The position numbers were made by a program, and so were the translations under genes. The notes under the pieces are model-generated. The model had not been told where the DNA came from and ran no database searches. It saw only the letters and a program-made list of their open reading frames with translations. From NCBI RefSeq assembly GCF_001557235.1, contig NZ_LSJI01000155.1, positions 1 through 30,195 of the forward strand: DNA of 30,195 nt, given 5' to 3'. Of the stretch, positions 1 through 8,019 are shown one piece after another. The stretch's first letter is position 1, and the number at the start of each line of letters is the position of its first letter. Source of the DNA: Phenylobacterium sp. CCH9-H3 (GTDB taxonomy: Bacteria > Pseudomonadota > Alphaproteobacteria > Caulobacterales > Caulobacteraceae).

Positions 1-1
1 G

Positions 2-370
2 ATCTACACCCCGGCCTTCTCTAACGTCGCGGTGGGCGGTTACGACGCCGTCAGCTACTTCGGCGGTGCGCCGGTCAAGGGCGATGCGAAATTCGCCACC
101 AGCTGGAAGGGCGCGGAGTTCCGGTTCGCCAACGCCGCCAACCTGGCGAAGTTCAAGGCCAACCCCGCCGCCTACGCCCCGCAATATGGCGGCTACTGCG
201 CCTGGGCCGTCGCCGGCGGCTATACCGCCAAGGGCGACCCGCTGGCCTGGAAGGTCGTGAACGGCAAGCTCTACCTGAACTACGACCAGACGGTTCAGAA
301 GCGCTGGGCCAAGGACATTCCCGGCAACATCGCCAAGGGCGACCGCAACTGGCCGCAGGTGCTGAAGTGA
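2..370 (+). CDS. YHS domain-containing protein, 5' partial
   Basis: The reading frame is open from the first bases of the window, so the real start, and probably a signal peptide, lies upstream. A GTG at 32 is in frame but sits inside the conserved fold, because the preceding residues IYTPAFSNVAV already belong to the family pattern. The visible part matches the small YHS family that databases name 'YHS domain-containing (seleno)protein'. It has GYDAVSYF at the front, a central GGYCAWAV with a cysteine where some relatives carry selenocysteine, then GKLYLNY and a closing NWP motif. Its biochemical role is unknown; YHS domains are suspected metal or redox modules. The stop overlaps the GTG start of the next gene by four bases (GTGA), so the two are probably translationally coupled. 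Confidence 0.85.
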   Translation: MYTPAFSNVAVGGYDAVSYFGGAPVKGDAKFATSWKGAEFRFANAANLAKFKANPAAYAPQYGGYCAWAVAGGYTAKGDPLAWKVVNGKLYLNYDQTVQKRWAKDIPGNIAKGDRNWPQVLK

Positions 371-876
371 GCCTGCGTCATCGCCTCGTTGGCCTGGCCC
401 CGCACGGTCTCGCGCTCTTCATGGCCGCCGTCTTCCTGGACAGCCTTCGCTTCAAGTTCACCGACCATCCCAAGACCCAGGTGATCTTCGGCCGGCTCGA
501 CGGCTGGACCAGCGAGCTAGGGCTTCCCGGGCTCTTCGCCCACACCGGCCTCTTCAGCCAGTACGTGATCGGCTCGATCGAGCTGCTCGCCTCCAGCCTC
601 CTTTTGGCGGGCATCCTGCCACGCCTGCGGCACCTGCAGGCGGCCGGCGCGCTGGCCGGGCTGCTGGTCATGGCGGGTGCGGTCGGCTTCCATCTGTTCA
701 CGCCGCTGGGCGTGGATCCTAATGACGACGGCGGCGGGCTGTTCGCCGCGGCCTGTGTGAACCTGGTCTGCGCAGTCCTGCTGCTGGGCGTGTTCCGGCG
801 GCGCGAGTTCGGCGTGTTCCTGAGCCGCGCCGCCGCGGTCTTCGCGCCCCACGAGCCCGCGGCCTTCCGGTCATGA
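367..876 (+). CDS. DoxX-like integral membrane protein
   Basis: A 169-residue protein with about four hydrophobic stretches: near residues 10-25, 65-80, 90-112 and 125-145. The order and the short charged loops resemble the DoxX/DoxX-like family of small four-helix inner-membrane proteins. Members are variously linked to quinone or thiol redox chemistry, but no catalytic motif is visible, so the function is open. It starts at GTG 367, overlapping the YHS stop, and ends overlapping the next ATG at 873 (ATGA). YHS, DoxX-like and ATP-grasp-like proteins are therefore made from one message, perhaps as an envelope-associated redox or metal system (inference). Confidence 0.75.
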   Translation: MSLRHRLVGLAPHGLALFMAAVFLDSLRFKFTDHPKTQVIFGRLDGWTSELGLPGLFAHTGLFSQYVIGSIELLASSLLLAGILPRLRHLQAAGALAGLLVMAGAVGFHLFTPLGVDPNDDGGGLFAAACVNLVCAVLLLGVFRRREFGVFLSRAAAVFAPHEPAAFRS

Positions 877-1793
877 GCGAGACCCTATGGACCTCCGACT
901 TTTCCGTCCGCGGGCGCACCGTGCAGATCAAGAAAACCGGCGCGGTGATCCCGCTGGACCGGGCGCTGGCTTCGGAAGCCGCCACCTGGCTCGGCCTCTA
1001 CCTGGCGATCCGCGGCAAGATGCTGCTGAACCGGCTGGCGCGCCCCGGCCCGGCGGTCTGGTTCGCGCCCGACCGGCCAAGGCCCTGGTATCTGGTGTGG
1101 GCCGCGGCGGCCTGGAACGGGGTGCGGATCGCCCGCTCCCCGGACGAGGCGCAGGCGGCCTTCTACTTCGAGGACGCCACCGCCGGCGTGCCGCCGGCCC
1201 GCTGGCATTCGCGCGCCTTCAACTACGCCTGCGTCGACATCACCAAGAGCCGCGTGGCGGCTGTGTTCGCCGAGGTGTTCGGCTACCCCCTGGCGCTGGA
1301 TCCTGAAACCGGCGTCGGCCTGGCGGTCGAGAAGGGCGAGGGCAACGGCGTCCACGACGGCCGCGTCGTCCGCCTGCCCACGCGCGCGCGGCCCGGCCGC
1401 ACCTACCAGCGGCTGATCGACAACGTGGAAGACGGTCTGGCCGTTGACCTGCGCACGCCGTTCGTGGGCGGCAAGCCCGTAGTGGTGTTCCTGAAGCGCC
1501 GCCGCGTCGAGGACCGCTTCGCCAACCACAACTGCAGCGTCGGCATGGCGCGGCCGGAAGACGTCTTCTCGCCGGAGGAGATCGGGACCCTGGGCGCCTT
1601 CTGCCGCGCCATGGGCCTGGATTGGGGCGGTCTGGACATCCTGCGCGATCGCGCCAGCGGCCGGCTCTACGTCGTCGACGTCAACAAGACCGACATGGGC
1701 CCGCCCATCGCCCTGCCCTTCTTCCAAAAGCTCGTGGCCGTGGCCCGCATGGGCCGCGCGCTTCGGGCGCTGATCACGGAGCCGAGGTCATGA
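873..1793 (+). CDS. ATP-grasp-like protein of unknown function
   Basis: A 306-residue soluble protein. The C-terminal part (LDWGGLDILRD, then LYVVDVNKTDMGPP, about residues 250-277) resembles the last strands of an ATP-grasp fold. In that fold, acidic and Asn residues of an [ED]-[VI]-N motif bind Mg-ATP. A lysine-containing VEKGEGNG segment near 145-155 could be the nucleotide-clamping strand. I do not recognise a named enzyme. It may ligate an amino acid or carboxylate, or it may be a degenerate ATP-grasp protein. It overlaps both neighbours by four bases, so its job is probably tied to the YHS, DoxX-like and MBL proteins. The ATP-grasp call rests on the C-terminal motif alone. Confidence 0.65.
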   Translation: MSETLWTSDFSVRGRTVQIKKTGAVIPLDRALASEAATWLGLYLAIRGKMLLNRLARPGPAVWFAPDRPRPWYLVWAAAAWNGVRIARSPDEAQAAFYFEDATAGVPPARWHSRAFNYACVDITKSRVAAVFAEVFGYPLALDPETGVGLAVEKGEGNGVHDGRVVRLPTRARPGRTYQRLIDNVEDGLAVDLRTPFVGGKPVVVFLKRRRVEDRFANHNCSVGMARPEDVFSPEEIGTLGAFCRAMGLDWGGLDILRDRASGRLYVVDVNKTDMGPPIALPFFQKLVAVARMGRALRALITEPRS

Positions 1794-2701
1794 TCCCGTT
1801 CGTGCGTGAGTTGGCGTTCAAGTATGGCCGGCCCGACCGGGTGAGCCCGCTGATCCGGCGGCTGATCGCCGAAAATCCCGGGCCGTTCACCTTCACCGGC
1901 ACCGGCGCCCACATCGTGGGTCATGGAGAGGTCGCCGTCGTCGACCCCGGCCCGGACGACCCGCGCCAGATCGAAGCGATCCTCAAGGCCACGAAGGGCG
2001 AGCGGATCACGCACATCTTCGTCACCCACAACCACCTGGACCACTCGCCCGCGGCGCGGCCCCTGGCGGAGCGGACCGGCGCCGTGATCTACGCCGGAAC
2101 CACCTACTGCCGGCCCTCGGGCGGCGGGGACCGCCTGGAGGCGGGCGACGACCTCGGCTTCCGCCCCGACGTGGCGCTGGACGACGGGCAGCTGTTCCGC
2201 GGCCCCGGCTGGACGATCGAGGCGGTCGCCACGCCCGGCCACACCTCGAACCACTACGCCTTCGCCCTGCTGGAGGAGAACGCGCTGTTCCCCGGCGACT
2301 GCGTCATGGGCTGGTCCACCAGCGTGGTCAGTCCGCCGGACGGCGACATGGGGCTCTACATGCGCAGCCTCGAGCGGATCCGCGCCAGGCGCTACGACAC
2401 CCTCTTCCCGGCGCACGGCCCGCCCATCCGCCGGGTCGACAGCTTCCTGGCCGCCTACATCGTCCACCGGCGACAGCGCGAGAAGCAGATCCTGGTGGCG
2501 CTGGAGACCGGCGGCCCCGCGACCGTGCGGCAGCTCGTCGCCAAGCTCTATGCCGACACCGACCGGCGCCTCCACCCCGCGGCCTGCCACTCGGTGCTGG
2601 CGCACCTGTTCGACCTCTACCGGCGCGGCGTCATCGACCTGTCGGGCGAAGTCGGCATGGCCGGCCTCTGGCGACCGCTCTTCATGCGCCACGCGGCGTG
2701 A
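1790..2701 (+). CDS. MBL-fold metallo-hydrolase (LACTB2-like)
   Basis: A 303-residue cytoplasmic hydrolase. The metal-binding HxHxDH motif is seen as THNHLDHS (His80, His82, Asp84, His85). It is followed by the GHTSNHY histidine near residue 158, the PGD aspartate near 175 and an AHG histidine near 212. The last 80-90 residues look like the winged-helix tail that caps LACTB2-type members of the family. Substrates in this group range from thioesters to RNA, so the substrate cannot be assigned. I chose ATG 1790 because it overlaps the preceding stop (ATGA) and gives a normal family N-terminus; the open frame continues further upstream only by chance. It is the last gene of the operon, with a hairpin just after it. 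Confidence 0.88.
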   Translation: MIPFVRELAFKYGRPDRVSPLIRRLIAENPGPFTFTGTGAHIVGHGEVAVVDPGPDDPRQIEAILKATKGERITHIFVTHNHLDHSPAARPLAERTGAVIYAGTTYCRPSGGGDRLEAGDDLGFRPDVALDDGQLFRGPGWTIEAVATPGHTSNHYAFALLEENALFPGDCVMGWSTSVVSPPDGDMGLYMRSLERIRARRYDTLFPAHGPPIRRVDSFLAAYIVHRRQREKQILVALETGGPATVRQLVAKLYADTDRRLHPAACHSVLAHLFDLYRRGVIDLSGEVGMAGLWRPLFMRHAA

Positions 2702-2711
2702 GCCAATGCGC

Positions 2712-2734
2712 TCCGGGCATTTCAACCGCCCGGA
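2712..2734 (+). terminator. candidate hairpin terminator after the MBL gene
   Basis: TCCGGGC (2712-2718) and GCCCGGA (2728-2734) form a perfect 7-bp stem with a 9-base loop, 11 bases after the MBL stop codon. No T run follows, so intrinsic termination is uncertain. It lies between two same-strand genes and could separate the first operon from the 3-hydroxybutyrate dehydrogenase transcript. Confidence 0.4.
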
Positions 2735-2779
2735 CCCTCGACCCACGATGAGGGCCCGATCAGGACACAGGATCCAATC

Positions 2780-3604
2780 ATGACGATCACCGCCGCCCAG
2801 ACCGCCACCGCCCTCGCCCGCCCGCTCGACGGCCGGGTCGCCATTGTCACAGGCTCCACCAGCGGCATCGGCCTGGGCATCGCCGAGACCCTGGCCGAAC
2901 AAGGTGCCCGGATCGTCCTGAACGGCTTCGGCGACCCACAGGACATCGAGCGCACGCGCGAGACCCTGGCCAAGCTGCACGGCGTCGAGGTGATCTATTC
3001 CCCCGCCGACCTCTCCATGCCGGAGAATATCTGCGAGATGGTCGCCTTCGCCCGCGACGTTCTGGGGCCCATCGACATCCTGGTGAACAACGCCGGCATC
3101 CAGCACGTGGCGCCGGTGACCGAGTTTCCGAACGCCAAGTGGGAAGCGATCCTGGCGGTGAACCTGTCGTCGGCGTTCTACGCCACCAAGGCCGTCCTGC
3201 CCGAAATGCTGGAGCGCGGCTTCGGACGGATCGTCAACATCGCCTCGGCCCACGGCCTGGTCGCCTCGCCGTTCAAGTCGGCCTACGTGGCCGCCAAGCA
3301 TGGAGTCGTCGGCCTGACCAAGACGGTCGCGCTGGAGGCGGCCCGCATGGGCGTCACCTGCAACGCCATCTGCCCCGGCTATGTCTGGACGCCCCTGGTC
3401 GAGAAGCAGATCGCCGATCAGGCCCGCGCCCATATGATGACCGCCGAGCAGGTGATCACCGACGTACTCCTGACGGCGCAGCCGAACCGCAAGTTCGCCT
3501 CGGTGGAGGAGATCGGCGCTCTCACCGCCTTCCTCTGCGGGGAGCACGGCGCCTCCATCACCGGCGCGGCGCTCACCGTCGACGGCGGCTGGACCGCACA
3601 CTGA
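2780..3604 (+). CDS. bdhA: 3-hydroxybutyrate dehydrogenase (SDR family)
   Basis: A 274-residue short-chain dehydrogenase that should oxidise D-3-hydroxybutyrate to acetoacetate with NAD+, a step in polyhydroxybutyrate or ketone-body use. Visible motifs are the Rossmann GSTSGIG (about 25-31), NNAG (about 103-106), and the catalytic Ser156, Tyr169 and Lys173. Their 13- and 4-residue spacing is the classic SDR arrangement. NAICPGYVWTPLVEKQI and the C-terminal ITGAALTVDGGWTAH are hallmarks of bacterial 3-hydroxybutyrate dehydrogenases. The first ~17 residues are an extra tail beyond the usual ~260-residue enzyme. The stop overlaps the start of the NADH dehydrogenase-like gene (TGATG), so the NADH-producing enzyme and a possible NADH-oxidising one are coupled. 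Confidence 0.92.
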   Translation: MTITAAQTATALARPLDGRVAIVTGSTSGIGLGIAETLAEQGARIVLNGFGDPQDIERTRETLAKLHGVEVIYSPADLSMPENICEMVAFARDVLGPIDILVNNAGIQHVAPVTEFPNAKWEAILAVNLSSAFYATKAVLPEMLERGFGRIVNIASAHGLVASPFKSAYVAAKHGVVGLTKTVALEAARMGVTCNAICPGYVWTPLVEKQIADQARAHMMTAEQVITDVLLTAQPNRKFASVEEIGALTAFLCGEHGASITGAALTVDGGWTAH

Positions 3605-4917
3605 TGGACCGCCCGCGCCAGAAGGTCGTGATCGTGGGCGCCGGCTTCGGCGGGCTGGCGGCCGTCCATGCGCTGGCCAAAACCGACGCGGACGTCACCC
3701 TCATCGACCGCCGCAACCACCATCTGTTCCAGCCCTTGCTCTACCAGGTGGCCACCGCGGGCCTGGCGCCGACCCAGATCGCCAGCCCGATCCGGATGAT
3801 CCTGCGCCGCCTTCCCAACCTGCACATCGAGCTGGACGAGGTGAGCGGCGTCGACCTCGACGCCCGCTGCGTGCTGCTCGGCTCCCGCCGGATCGCCTAC
3901 GACCAGCTCATCGTCGCCACCGGCGCCACCCACGCCTACTTCGGCCGCGACGACTGGGCGGCGCATGCGCCGGGCCTGAAGTCGCTGGAGGACGCCCTGG
4001 GCCTCCGCCGCCGAGTCCTGCTGGCGCTGGAGTCGGCCGAACTCGACCTGGACGCCGAGACCCGCCAGCGCCTGCTGACCTTCGTCGTGGTCGGCGGCGG
4101 CCCGACGGGCGTCGAACTGGCCGGCGCCATCGCCGAGTTGACCCGCCGGGCGCTGGCCTGCGACTTCCGCCGAATCCGCGGCCAGCGCGCCCGCATCCTT
4201 TTGATCGACGGCGGGCCTCGGGTGCTGGCGACCTTCTGCCCTTCGCTCTCGGCCTATGCGAAAGCCGCGCTGGAGAAGCTGGGCGTCGAACTGATGCTGG
4301 GCCGGCCCGTCGGCCACTGCGACGAAGGCGGCGTAGGCGTCGGCGATCTGCGGATCGATGCGGCCAATGTGATCTGGGCGGCCGGCGTCCAAGCCTCGCC
4401 CGCGGGCCGGTGGCTGGGCGCGGAGACCGATCGCGCCGGCCGGGTGTTCGTCGAGAAGGACCTGACGCTGCCGGGCCGGCCGGAAGTCTTCGTGATCGGC
4501 GACTGCGCCAGCATCCGCGATTCCACCGGCGCGCCGGTGCCCGGCGTGGCGCCCGCAGCCAAGCAGGCCGGTGTCTACGCCGCCAGGCTCATCGCCGCGC
4601 GCATCGCCGGCGGCCCCGCCCCAGGCCCGTTCCGCTACGCCAACGCCGGCAGCCTCGCCACCATCGGCCGCCAGGCGGCGGTCGCCGACCTGGGCCGGAT
4701 CAAGCTCACCGGCTTCCCGGCGTGGCTGTTCTGGTGCGCCGCCCACGTCTGGTTCCTGATCGGCTTCCGCAATCGCCTTCAGGTCGTGCTGGACTGGATC
4801 TGGTCCTACCTGACGTTCGAGCGCGGCGCGCGACTGGTCTTTGAGGCCGTCACGCGTGGGCGCGAACCCGCAATCCGTGTAGCTTCACCGTCGGCGGAGG
4901 CGCGTATCGCCTCCTAA
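3604..4917 (+). CDS. ndh: type II NADH dehydrogenase-like FAD oxidoreductase
   Basis: A 437-residue two-dinucleotide-binding flavoprotein of the non-proton-pumping NADH:quinone oxidoreductase (NDH-2) type. The N-terminal FAD site is VGAGFGG (about 11-17), followed by the NDH-2 segment HHLFQPLLYQVATAGLAP. A second Rossmann site, VVGGGPTGVELAG, binds NAD(P)H, and VFVIGDCAS contacts FAD. The C-terminal 70 residues are rich in Trp and hydrophobics (WLFWCAAHVWFLIGFRN), consistent with the amphipathic membrane anchor of NDH-2. It would pass electrons from NADH to membrane quinones. ATG 3604 is chosen because it overlaps the dehydrogenase stop and lies just before the FAD motif; the open frame reaches further upstream inside the preceding gene. 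Confidence 0.88.
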   Translation: MDRPRQKVVIVGAGFGGLAAVHALAKTDADVTLIDRRNHHLFQPLLYQVATAGLAPTQIASPIRMILRRLPNLHIELDEVSGVDLDARCVLLGSRRIAYDQLIVATGATHAYFGRDDWAAHAPGLKSLEDALGLRRRVLLALESAELDLDAETRQRLLTFVVVGGGPTGVELAGAIAELTRRALACDFRRIRGQRARILLIDGGPRVLATFCPSLSAYAKAALEKLGVELMLGRPVGHCDEGGVGVGDLRIDAANVIWAAGVQASPAGRWLGAETDRAGRVFVEKDLTLPGRPEVFVIGDCASIRDSTGAPVPGVAPAAKQAGVYAARLIAARIAGGPAPGPFRYANAGSLATIGRQAAVADLGRIKLTGFPAWLFWCAAHVWFLIGFRNRLQVVLDWIWSYLTFERGARLVFEAVTRGREPAIRVASPSAEARIAS

Positions 4918-4947
4918 CCGCGCTTCCTGGCCAATGGGGATCCCGCC

Positions 4948-5889
4948 ATGGAAATGCAGCAGGTCCGCTACTTCCTCGCCCTCGCGAGGACGCTCAACTT
5001 CACGCGCGCGGCCGAGCAGTCCAATGTCAGCCAGCCGGCCCTGACCCGCGCCATCCAGCAGCTCGAGCACGAGCTGGGCGGTCCGCAGTTCCACCGGGAG
5101 CGGCAGAACACGCACCTCTCCGAACTGGGCAAGATGATGCTGCCCTACTTGGAGCAGATCCAGGCCCAGACCGAGGCCGCCAAGGCCCAGGCGCGCGCCA
5201 GCAGGAAGCTGGACAACGTCACCTTGAGGATCGGCGTGATGTGCACGATCGGGCCGCAGATGATCGCCGAGCTGATCGTCAAGTTCCGCATGGCGCACCC
5301 GAACGTCGACCTCGAGGTCATCGAGGAGGGCTCGGCCGAGTTGCAGGAAATGCTGTCCAAGGGCGGCCTCAACCTGGCCCTGTTCGGCCTGCCCGAGGCG
5401 CTGGACGTGCGCTTCCACGGCCTGCCGCTCTACAGCGAGCGGTTCGTGATCGCCCTGCCGCCGGACCACCCGCTCGCCGCCCAGAACGTCGTCACCTGCC
5501 GCGACACCCACGAGCAGCCCTACGTCAGCCGGGCCGACTGCGAGATCTTCGACTACGCCCGTCGCGAGCTGCGCGCCGCCGGCGTTCTCTGGAAGAAGGT
5601 CTTCTCGTCCGAGCGGGACGACTGGGTGCAGGGAATGATCAAGGCGGGACTGGGCATCGGCTTCTTTCCCGAGCTCAGCGTCACCGACCCGGCCCTGGTC
5701 ACCCGCCGCCTGATCGATCCGGAGTTCAGCCGCACCATCATGCTGGTGACCGTTCGAGGCCGACCCCACTCGCCCGCCGTCGGCGCCTTCGTCCAGCAGG
5801 CCCGGGCGTTCAAGTGGCCGCCCGGGGCGATAGACCCGACACCTTGCGATCCGGATGGCCGCGAACTCGAGACGGCGGGGCAGCACTGA
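4948..5889 (+). CDS. LysR-family transcriptional regulator
   Basis: A 313-residue regulator. Residues 1-60 form the LysR winged helix-turn-helix (VRYFLALARTLNFTRAAEQSNVSQPALTRAIQQLE), followed by a linker helix and an effector-binding domain from about 90 to 295. The inducer is not predictable. It begins 30 bases after the NADH dehydrogenase-like gene on the same strand, so it may share that transcript or have its own promoter in the gap. It is convergent, not divergent, with the flavodoxin-family gene, so the usual LysR divergent-promoter arrangement is absent. An in-frame second ATG two codons downstream is an equally possible start. Confidence 0.93.
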   Translation: MEMQQVRYFLALARTLNFTRAAEQSNVSQPALTRAIQQLEHELGGPQFHRERQNTHLSELGKMMLPYLEQIQAQTEAAKAQARASRKLDNVTLRIGVMCTIGPQMIAELIVKFRMAHPNVDLEVIEEGSAELQEMLSKGGLNLALFGLPEALDVRFHGLPLYSERFVIALPPDHPLAAQNVVTCRDTHEQPYVSRADCEIFDYARRELRAAGVLWKKVFSSERDDWVQGMIKAGLGIGFFPELSVTDPALVTRRLIDPEFSRTIMLVTVRGRPHSPAVGAFVQQARAFKWPPGAIDPTPCDPDGRELETAGQH

Positions 5890-5902
5890 GCGAAAGGCGG
5901 CG

Positions 5903-5940
5903 AGCCCTGCGCCTTGACGACGGCCGCCAGGCGCAGGGCT
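5903..5940. terminator. bidirectional hairpin terminator
   Basis: AGCCCTGCGCC (5903-5913) and GGCGCAGGGCT (5930-5940) are perfect reverse complements. They make an 11-bp GC-rich stem with a 16-base loop in the 58-base gap between the convergent LysR and flavodoxin-family genes. There is no T run on either side. The position suggests it ends transcription, or stabilises 3' ends, in both directions. Confidence 0.7.
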
Positions 5941-5947
5941 GGGTCGG

Positions 5948-6610
5948 CTAGGCGATCGCCCGGCGCGCGGCGCTGGTCGCGAGATCGGCGACCCGCTCCG
6001 TGTCGTAGGCGGCGCCGTCCGCCCACTTGCGGACGATCCGGGCGAAGCGCTCACCGTACCGTTCGCCGGTCACGAGGTCGGACGGCGGCGTGGCGCGCTC
6101 GACGGGCACGTCCGCCAGGCTCTGGCTCATGGGACCCAGGAAGGCGCCCAGCCGGTTGGCGTCGTCCTCGCCGCCGCCGCTCCAGTTCGCGCCGGGGTGG
6201 TCGCCCATCGGCACCCACATCATTCCCATCTGGGCCGCGAACACGAGCAGCTGGATCTGGGTGTTGGTCTTGTCGCCGTTCAACGACGCGGAGTTGGTGA
6301 AGCCGCCGGCGAACTTGTCTTTCCAGCCCTGTTTCCACCAGGGATCGAAGGCGCCTTCCATGAACGCCTTGAACGGCGTGCTGGGCATGCCCATCAGTGT
6401 CGGGCAGCCGAAGACGATCCCGTCGGCGGCATTCAGCCGGGCCATGATGTCGGCATCCCACCAGCGTGCGCGTGCGTCCATCTGATCGGCCGTGACGCGC
6501 AGGAGGTCGACTTCGACTCCCTCCACGCGCCCGGCGCCACGCCAGACCGCATCCGCCAGCAGGCCCGTCCGGCCTGACCCTGAATGATAGACCACTGAAA
6601 CTCGAGCCAT
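5948..6610 (-). CDS. flavodoxin/WrbA-like NAD(P)H-dependent FMN reductase
   Basis: A 220-residue flavodoxin-fold protein. The FMN phosphate loop is visible as HSGSGRTG at residues 9-16, followed by FGCPTLMGMPSTPFKAFME around 70-90 and a GGFTNSASLNGDKT segment. These match NAD(P)H:quinone oxidoreductases and FMN reductases of the WrbA-like group, which reduce quinones by two electrons. The start at 6610 (MARVSVVYHS) puts the beta strand right at the N-terminus; the open frame runs 43 codons further upstream into the MFS gene and looks non-coding there. It lies 46 bases after the MFS gene on the same strand and is likely co-transcribed with it, as in quinone or aromatic stress cassettes. Confidence 0.85.
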   Translation of the reverse strand: MARVSVVYHSGSGRTGLLADAVWRGAGRVEGVEVDLLRVTADQMDARARWWDADIMARLNAADGIVFGCPTLMGMPSTPFKAFMEGAFDPWWKQGWKDKFAGGFTNSASLNGDKTNTQIQLLVFAAQMGMMWVPMGDHPGANWSGGGEDDANRLGAFLGPMSQSLADVPVERATPPSDLVTGERYGERFARIVRKWADGAAYDTERVADLATSAARRAIA

Positions 6611-6656
6611 CGGAAGCTCCGTCCTTTGCTCAGAGAAAACGAAGGGGGCGAGCCGC

Positions 6657-7865
6657 CTAAGCGGCCTCGGCGGCCAGGCGGCTCGCGGCGCCCGCCGTCG
6701 CCGGCCGCAAGCTCGCCGCGAGGGCCGCGGCCGCGGCAAGGGATCCGCCCACCACGACCACCGCGGCCGGCCAACCGGCGCGGTCGTAGACCTGGCCGAC
6801 GACCGCCGCTCCGGCGAGACCGCCCAGGTAGTAGCTGGCGAGGTAGATGCCGCTCGCGGCCGCCCGGTCCTCGCGCGCCGCGCGCCCTACGAAGCCGGTG
6901 GCCGTCGCCTGGGCGAAGAACGTGCCGACACCCACCGCCGTCAGTCCGGCGATCACGGGGACGATCGCGCCAGCCAGCAGCAGGGGCAGGCCGGCCAGGG
7001 CCAGGCCAAGCGACGCGAAGAAGGCGGGACGCGGACCGAACCGGTTGGCGACCCGCCCGGCCAGGGGGGTCGTCACCATCGAGGGCAGAAAGACGAAATA
7101 GACCAGGCCCAACGCCATGGGGCCGAGCCGCAGCGGCGGCTCCGCCAGCACGAAGTTCACGTAGGTGAAGGTCCCCAGGAACGCGAACAGCACGAAGAAG
7201 CCGATTCCGAAGCTGGCCACCATGCAGCGGTTCGTGAAATGGGCTGCGATCCGCGCCAACGCGGAACGCCGCATCTCCTCGACCCCGGCGACCATCGCGG
7301 GGGCGCCCTGCAGGGTCGCGTAGACCAGCGCCGCGCCCGCCAGGTTCAGGCCGGCGAAGACATAGAAGTTGATGGCCACGCCGGCGCTCGAGGCCACGGC
7401 CGACGAGACCAGCCGGCCCACCAGGTTCGAGGCGACATTTCCCGTGACGTAGGCGGCAAGGGCCCCGGCGGTGGCGGAGCCCGTGTTCTGTTCGGACAGG
7501 TGCGCCATGGTCAGCGTGAAGGCGGCCGACATGAAGACGCCCTGGGCGATCCGGAGCGCTGTGAACGTGGCCAGGTCCGGCGCGTGGGCCAGTAGCGTCG
7601 TCGGAACGGCCAACAGGGCCAGGCTGACCCAGATCCCGCCCCGGCGGGGAAGCCGATGGCTGATCATCGCCACCACCAGGCCGGCGGCGGCCATGCCGAT
7701 GGTCGAGGCGTTCACGGCCACGCCCATGGCGGCGCGCGGCACGTCGTACATGGCCGCCAGCGTCGGCAGGATCGCCTGGGCGGCGAAGAGGTCGACCAGG
7801 GTGAGAAAGCCGATCAGGCCGATCAGGGTGTGGCGCAGCAGGGTGTTGGAGTCGGCGGCGGTCAT
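6657..7865 (-). CDS. MFS transporter (drug/metabolite exporter type)
   Basis: A 402-residue protein with about 12 hydrophobic segments split into two halves of six. The loop after helix 2 reads HRLPRRGGIW, a variant of the MFS GxLaDrxGrr motif. Its length and the repeated small-residue helices fit major facilitator antiporters exporting small hydrophobic compounds; the substrate is unknown. The start at 7865 has a GGAG ribosome site a few bases ahead. It follows the periplasmic cupin gene by 154 bases and precedes the flavodoxin-family gene by 46, all on the minus strand. A detoxification cassette is a reasonable inference. Confidence 0.9.
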   Translation of the reverse strand: MTAADSNTLLRHTLIGLIGFLTLVDLFAAQAILPTLAAMYDVPRAAMGVAVNASTIGMAAAGLVVAMISHRLPRRGGIWVSLALLAVPTTLLAHAPDLATFTALRIAQGVFMSAAFTLTMAHLSEQNTGSATAGALAAYVTGNVASNLVGRLVSSAVASSAGVAINFYVFAGLNLAGAALVYATLQGAPAMVAGVEEMRRSALARIAAHFTNRCMVASFGIGFFVLFAFLGTFTYVNFVLAEPPLRLGPMALGLVYFVFLPSMVTTPLAGRVANRFGPRPAFFASLGLALAGLPLLLAGAIVPVIAGLTAVGVGTFFAQATATGFVGRAAREDRAAASGIYLASYYLGGLAGAAVVGQVYDRAGWPAAVVVVGGSLAAAAALAASLRPATAGAASRLAAEAA

Positions 7866-7941
7866 GGAAGGCTCCGGGGCTACAAGCGCAAGAGGCGCGC
7901 GGCGCGCCGGGACGGGTCCGGGAACGCCACGCGCCTCAGCA

Positions 7942-7972
7942 GAAGGCCTGGGACTGGGGGTGTCAGGCCTTC
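7942..7972 (-). terminator. candidate hairpin after the cupin gene
   Basis: GAAGGCCTG (7942-7950) pairs perfectly with CAGGCCTTC (7964-7972), a 9-bp stem with a 13-base loop. It lies 47 bases beyond the cupin stop codon and before the MFS gene on the same strand. No T run follows. It could attenuate transcription between cupin and MFS, or simply protect the cupin mRNA 3' end. Confidence 0.4.
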
Positions 7973-8019
7973 GGACCCGCGGCGCGCCGGGCGGGGGATA
8001 GCGCGGCCGCGGGCGGTGC

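Noticed and set aside
1667..3601. 644-codon open frame on the minus strand
   Set aside because: It lies opposite the ATP-grasp-like, MBL and hydroxybutyrate dehydrogenase genes, all with clear motifs. Its translation is low-complexity Gly/Arg/Asp/Val with no domain, typical of antisense frames in GC-rich DNA.
3418..4746. 442-codon minus-strand frame opposite the NADH dehydrogenase-like gene
   Set aside because: The plus frame carries both dinucleotide-binding motifs; the antisense frame has none.
7888..7992. Repeated GGCGCGCCGGG-like strings near the MFS start
   Set aside because: Only two short GC-only copies; no regular spacing, so neither a CRISPR array nor a mobile-element end.
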